In this document: positions 60,164 to 64,000 of the stretch, piece by piece
Layout: each line of letters starts with the position of its first letter
How positions within the stretch are numbered: position 1 is the first letter of the stretch
NCBI RefSeq assembly: GCF_000799715.1
Contig: NZ_JUHG01000014.1
Location: 310,001 to 374,000, forward strand
DNA length: 64,000 nucleotides
Direction: 5' to 3'
Source of the DNA: Martinezella rhizogenes
GTDB taxonomy: Bacteria > Pseudomonadota > Alphaproteobacteria > Rhizobiales > Rhizobiaceae
The notes under the pieces: model-generated
Told to the model about the DNA's origin: nothing
Databases searched by the model: none
Seen by the model: only the letters and a program-made list of their open reading frames with translations
Program-made: the position numbers and the translations under genes

Positions 60164-62146
60164 ATGTCGTTGAAGATTCGTGGCAAGATTAATCTGCTTG
60201 TGTGTGTGATGGCCAGTGCCGCGCTTTTGATCGGCGGCACCGCTCTTTATGCCGTGCATCAATATGAGCGGCAGATGCGGGTCTATGAGCAGGCGGCAAG
60301 CCGCGCCTATATGGGCGAGCATCTGAACCGTGTCGTGACCGCCGTCGTTATGGAAGCACGCGGTATCTATGCCTCCGCCACCGCCAAGGATGCCAAGGGC
60401 TTCGCCGATGGATTGATGAAGGATCTCGACGAAATCGACAGCACATTTACCGCCTGGTCGCCAAAGGTTCCTGAAGAACAGAAGGCGGAATTCGCCAAAT
60501 TGCAGGGTCGGGCTCAGGAGTTCCGCACATTCCGGTCGGAGACCGTGAGGCTCGCTCTGTCGGACGGACCGGACGCCGCCAGCAAGCAGGGCAACAATGA
60601 TGCCAACCGTGCCAACCGCAAGGCCTTCCAGGCCGAGATCGATACCGTCGTGCAGGCCGACAAGGCCGAGCTCGCGACGGTCGGCGCTGAAATCGACGCT
60701 TTCCACAAAACGGTCCTTTGGGCTGTGCTCGGCATCACGGTGTTGGGCATCGCCGCAGGTGCCGGTCTCGGCGCCTATATCGGTGCTGTGCATTTGAGCC
60801 GCCCGATCCGCAAGGTGACGGAAACCATCAAGCAAGTGGCGGACGGCAATTTTGATGTCGAGGTTCCCTTTGGCGGGCGCGCGGACGAAATCGGAGAGAT
60901 GGCGGCCGCCGTCGATATCTTCAAGCAGAACGGCAAGGCCGTACGACGCATGAATGCCGAGGAAACGACGATGCGCGCCCGCAACGATGATCTGCAGTCC
61001 GACATGTCGATCGTCGTTGCGGCGGCGGCGGCCGGCGATTTCAGCCGTCGCATCGACAAGGACTACGAGGACGCCAACCTCAATCGCTTCGCCGGCAATA
61101 TCAACGAACTCCTTGCAAGCGTCGATATCGGCACCAGCGAGGTCCGCCGCGTTATCGCGAGCCTTGCGGACGGCGATCTGACCCAGACCATGCAGGGTGA
61201 ATTCCAGGGCGCCTTCGCCGAGCTGCAGCAGAACGTCAACGCCACGCTCATGACCCTGAAGAGCACCATGCGCGAGGTGCGCGAAACGACCGGTTCTATC
61301 AACGCCAATACCAGCGAACTGGGGCATGCCAGCGACGACCTGTCGCGGCGCACCGAACAGCAGGCCGCCGCCCTGGAAGAGACCTCGGCAGCGCTCGACG
61401 AGATCACCGCCGTGGTGCAAAGCTCCACCGAACGGGCGCGGGAAGCCAGCGTCATGGTGACGGAAGCCAAGGAAGACGCCGCCCGTTCCGGCACGGTGGT
61501 GCGCAATGCCGTCGACGCCATGGTACGTATCGAGCAGGCGTCGGGCGAGATCAGCCAGATCATCGGCGTCATCGACGAGATCGCCTTCCAGACCAACCTG
61601 CTGGCGTTGAATGCCGGTGTTGAAGCGGCCCGTGCCGGCGATGCCGGGAAGGGTTTCGCTGTTGTCGCTCAGGAAGTGCGTGAACTGGCGCAACGCTCGG
61701 CCACGGCCGCCAAGGATATCAAGGCGCTGATCAGCAAATCCGGCGGTGAGGTGCAGGTGGGCGTCAAGCTGGTTCAGGCGACCGGAGAGGCGCTGGCGGC
61801 TATCGAGTCGCGCGTCTTGAAGATCAACGATCATATTCATTCAATCGCAACGGCCGCCCGCGAACAGGCGACTGGGCTGACCGAGGTCAACAAGGCCGTC
61901 AACCAGATGGACGAGGTAACGCAGCGCAACGCCGCCATGGTCGAGGAAACCTCGGCCGCCACCCATCGTCTCTCGGCGGAAGCGGACGGCCTTGTTCGCC
62001 TTGTCGCCCGCTTTAAGGTCGACGCGGGTTCAGCATCCGCACCGGTGTCGGCACGCACCGAGACCCATCGCGCCGTGGCATCGCCGGCGCATCGCATGAT
62101 CGGCAAGATCGCCAGCGCTTTCGGCGGCGGCTCGGCGGCGGCATAG
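60164..62146 (+). CDS. methyl-accepting chemotaxis protein with a four-helix-bundle-like sensor
   Basis: A 660-residue chemoreceptor. TM1 is about residues 10-30. A helical periplasmic domain follows (about 32-180) without Cache beta signature, probably a four-helix bundle. TM2 is about 182-205. HAMP segments are about 206-260 and 280-335. The signalling hairpin has EIAFQTNLLALNAGVEAARAGDAGKGFAVVAQEVRELAQRS (tip at about 465-475). There is no C-terminal CheR pentapeptide (ends GGSAAA). The ATG at 60164 is one base from AGGAGG; a TTG two codons later (60170) would have better spacing. Ligand unknown. Confidence 0.92.
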   Translation: MSLKIRGKINLLVCVMASAALLIGGTALYAVHQYERQMRVYEQAASRAYMGEHLNRVVTAVVMEARGIYASATAKDAKGFADGLMKDLDEIDSTFTAWSPKVPEEQKAEFAKLQGRAQEFRTFRSETVRLALSDGPDAASKQGNNDANRANRKAFQAEIDTVVQADKAELATVGAEIDAFHKTVLWAVLGITVLGIAAGAGLGAYIGAVHLSRPIRKVTETIKQVADGNFDVEVPFGGRADEIGEMAAAVDIFKQNGKAVRRMNAEETTMRARNDDLQSDMSIVVAAAAAGDFSRRIDKDYEDANLNRFAGNINELLASVDIGTSEVRRVIASLADGDLTQTMQGEFQGAFAELQQNVNATLMTLKSTMREVRETTGSINANTSELGHASDDLSRRTEQQAAALEETSAALDEITAVVQSSTERAREASVMVTEAKEDAARSGTVVRNAVDAMVRIEQASGEISQIIGVIDEIAFQTNLLALNAGVEAARAGDAGKGFAVVAQEVRELAQRSATAAKDIKALISKSGGEVQVGVKLVQATGEALAAIESRVLKINDHIHSIATAAREQATGLTEVNKAVNQMDEVTQRNAAMVEETSAATHRLSAEADGLVRLVARFKVDAGSASAPVSARTETHRAVASPAHRMIGKIASAFGGGSAAA

Positions 62147-62292
62147 GAGTTTTGATGCATCAGGGCAAGAGCTGGAAGGTCGCGCGAATGCGCCTCTTCC
62201 GCTCCTGCAGCGGCCTATCTCTTGCCGCCTGTGACGGAAGCGATTGGAAAACGCACCGCAATCCCCTATGATCTATTCTTGATATGTCGTCA

Positions 62293-62396
62293 TTACAGCG
62301 CCGCGCGTCAAATATGATGCGCAAAGGACGCTGTAACACCTTAAGACTGCTGCATAATTCCTTAAATCGACTCCGATTTAAGGAATTATGCAGCAG
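62293..62396. repeat. composite palindromic repeat ahead of the sensor kinase
   Basis: Two palindromes in tandem. The first has outer arms TTACAGCG (62293-62300) and CGCTGTAA (62329-62336), with an inner GCGCGTC/GATGCGC pairing. The second is a perfect 23-base inverted repeat with a four-base loop: left arm 62347-62369 beginning CTGCTGCATAATTCC, right arm 62374-62396. I recall this composite from many Rhizobium intergenic regions. The right arm contains an ATG (62388) that opens the kinase frame. Confidence 0.82.
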
Positions 62397-62426
62397 ATCG
62401 CTTTGCAGCAAAGCGGGACAGCGGAA

Positions 62427-63947
62427 ATGGATAGTGGGCAGGATAGGGACCTCGGCGCGGCCAACAAGGCTGAGGCGCATGGTCTCGCCCGTTTCTGCCG
62501 GCCCACAGGCATTTTCGGCGGCCTATCAGGCAAGCTCCTGATCCTCACCGTCTTTTTCATCCTGCTCGCCGAGGTGCTGATCTTCGTGCCGTCGGTCGCC
62601 AATATGCGGCTGCGCTGGCTGGAAGACCGGCTGAACACCGCCGCGGCCGCCGCCACAGTCATCGACGGCCTGCAGCCATCCGAGCTGCCTCGCGCGCTTC
62701 AGAAGGAAACGCTGATGGCGACCGGCACGCGCGCCATCGTGCTGCGCAAGGACGGGACGTCGCGGCTGCTCGCGACCGCCGAGATGCCGGCCTCCGTCGA
62801 TGAACAATATGATCTGAGCAATGTCTCGCTGCCGACCGCGATGCGCGATGCGCTGGACACGCTGCTGTTCGGCGGCAACCGGATTATCCGCGTCTTCGGC
62901 CCGGTCGGCGGCGATGCCGGCACCGGCATCGAGGTAGTGTTGAAGGACACGCGCTTGCGCAACGCCATGCTCGCCTATTCCGGCAGCGTCTTCCTGATGT
63001 CGATCCTGATTTCGCTGTTCACCGCGACGCTGATCTTTTTTGCCATCAACCGCATGATGATCCGCCCGATCCGTCGGCTGACAGACAGCATGCAAGCCTA
63101 TTCCGACGATCCGGAGGATCCGAGCCGGGTGCTTACGCCGGACAAAGGGCGCGACGAGCTCGCCGTCGCCGGCCGTCATCTCGCCTCCATGCAGTCGCAA
63201 CTGCAAAAGACGCTGAAGCAGCAGAAGAACCTCGCCGCGCTCGGCCTTGCCGTGTCGAAGATCAATCACGATATGCGCAACATCCTGTCGGCGGCACAAC
63301 TGATGTCAGACCGGCTGGTCGATGTCGACGACCCCATGGTCAAGCGCTTCGCACCGAAGCTTTTGCGCACCATCGACCGTGCCGTCGGCTACACGACAGA
63401 GGTCCTCTCCTACGGCCAGACCTCCGAATCAGCGCCGCGCCGTCGGCGGGTGCTTCTGCATGAGCTGGTCGACGAGGTGCGCGATATCCTGGCGATCGAT
63501 CCCGAGGGTGGCATCGAATTCCTCGAGCAGGTGAGCCAGGATCTGGTCGTCGATGCCGACAGCGAGCAACTGTTCCGTGTCATCCACAATCTCTGCCGCA
63601 ACGCCCACCAGGCGCTGGTTGCCTTCGGTGATGCCGAACCCGACAGTGTTCGCCGCATTACAGTTTCGGCACATCGCATCGGCAGCGTCGTTGGCATCAC
63701 CGTCGACGACACAGGCCCGGGCATGCCGCAGAAGGCGCGGGAAAACCTCTTCACCGCCTTCCGTGGCTCCGCGCGCTCCGGCGGCACTGGCCTTGGGCTG
63801 GCGATTGCCCGCGAACTGGTGCTGGCCCATGGCGGCACCATTGCGCTGGTGGAAAAACCTGCCGCCGGCACACAGTTCCGCATCGAAATACCGGACCGCC
63901 CGGTTTCGCTCGACGATTACCGCAGCCGCAGCGCCCACGAAAGCTGA
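62427..63947 (+). CDS. membrane sensor histidine kinase
   Basis: A 506-residue two-component kinase. TM1 is about residues 35-58. A periplasmic sensor of about 120 residues follows, TM2 is about 187-210, and a HAMP linker comes next. The dimerisation/phospho-acceptor segment is VSKINHDMRNILSAAQL (His281). The ATPase domain has RVIHNLCRNAHQAL (N box), VDDTGPGMPQ (G1) and GGTGLGLAIARELV (G2). The HDMRN box is a non-standard form of the HExRTP box. The open frame begins at 62388 inside a repeat, so the ATG at 62427 is chosen. No response regulator is seen before the window ends. Confidence 0.88.
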   Translation: MDSGQDRDLGAANKAEAHGLARFCRPTGIFGGLSGKLLILTVFFILLAEVLIFVPSVANMRLRWLEDRLNTAAAAATVIDGLQPSELPRALQKETLMATGTRAIVLRKDGTSRLLATAEMPASVDEQYDLSNVSLPTAMRDALDTLLFGGNRIIRVFGPVGGDAGTGIEVVLKDTRLRNAMLAYSGSVFLMSILISLFTATLIFFAINRMMIRPIRRLTDSMQAYSDDPEDPSRVLTPDKGRDELAVAGRHLASMQSQLQKTLKQQKNLAALGLAVSKINHDMRNILSAAQLMSDRLVDVDDPMVKRFAPKLLRTIDRAVGYTTEVLSYGQTSESAPRRRRVLLHELVDEVRDILAIDPEGGIEFLEQVSQDLVVDADSEQLFRVIHNLCRNAHQALVAFGDAEPDSVRRITVSAHRIGSVVGITVDDTGPGMPQKARENLFTAFRGSARSGGTGLGLAIARELVLAHGGTIALVEKPAAGTQFRIEIPDRPVSLDDYRSRSAHES

Positions 63948-64000
63948 GGTTTTTCAGCTTCTTCGCCTCCGTTTCTGTGAAAATCGCGATCTTTTTCAGA

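Noticed and set aside
60095..61840. 581-residue minus-strand frame
   Set aside because: Antisense to the second chemoreceptor.
62290..62400. small regulatory RNA or attenuator ahead of the sensor kinase
   Set aside because: The two palindromes match a repeat type I recall from many rhizobial loci, so a repeat is the simpler explanation.

Overview
The window is chromosomal DNA of an alphaproteobacterium of the order Rhizobiales, most likely a Rhizobium species of the broad R. tropici/rhizogenes/etli type. The reasons are the gene content and order (olsB-cyclase-tme-mutS-glnD-murJ-trpS; nifU-tsaB-rimI-mur-olsA-miaB-phoH-ybeY-corC-lnt-HTH-metK-trmB; yidC-rnpA-rpmH), the high GC and the ATGA-type stop/start overlaps. 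Several short palindromic repeats of kinds I recall from rhizobial intergenic DNA point the same way. It is almost entirely core housekeeping DNA. I see no prophage, insertion sequence, CRISPR array, rRNA or tRNA.

Layout. 1-3.9 kb: lptA (partial)/lptC on the minus strand, divergent from sppA-ihfB-lapA, then a GNAT and a CoxG-like gene. 4.0-6.5 kb: an overlapping methyltransferase-TrmH-lspA operon. 6.6-10 kb: a hybrid histidine kinase and olsB, which has a good PHO box. 10-16.7 kb: a class III cyclase and tme (minus), then mutS. 16.7-23.5 kb: glnD-murJ, a VOC protein and trpS. 23.6-33.3 kb: a universal stress protein, then a long co-directional run (nifU-like, tsaB, rimI, mur, olsA, miaB, phoH, ybeY, corC), then lnt. 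33.4-36 kb: an XRE regulator and metK-trmB. 36.1-36.9 kb: hsp20-DUF1150 behind an RpoH-type promoter and a ROSE-like RNA thermometer. 37-41.6 kb: nucleoside hydrolase, chemoreceptor and ribokinase. 41.7-46.2 kb: rmuC, then def-[toxin/antitoxin]-fmt-truA. 46.3-50.9 kb: a Tat-signal malate:quinone oxidoreductase, a membrane protein, dapE and dapD. 51-54.5 kb: a LOG protein, an EF-hand protein, a HAD nucleotidase and a PEP-mutase-like protein. 54.6-57.3 kb: argB and engB with a decayed ECF sigma factor and an intact anti-sigma gene between them. 57.4-59.7 kb: yidC, rnpA, rpmH. 60-64 kb: a second chemoreceptor and a sensor kinase.

How the genes fit together. Envelope biogenesis recurs: lptA/lptC, lspA, lnt, murJ, yidC and both ornithine-lipid acyltransferases, olsB and olsA. 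Translation and tRNA modification genes are dense: trpS, miaB, tsaB, rimI, def, fmt, truA, trmB, rnpA, rpmH, ybeY, engB. Regulatory DNA that can be read directly includes a PHO box, an Irr-type (ICE) iron box, an RpoH promoter with a ROSE hairpin, a tandem-palindrome toxin-antitoxin operator and several rho-independent terminators. The least ordinary pieces are the broken sigma factor with its intact anti-sigma factor, the toxin-antitoxin module inside def-fmt, the Tat-type Mqo, and palindromic repeats that overlap gene ends or starts.
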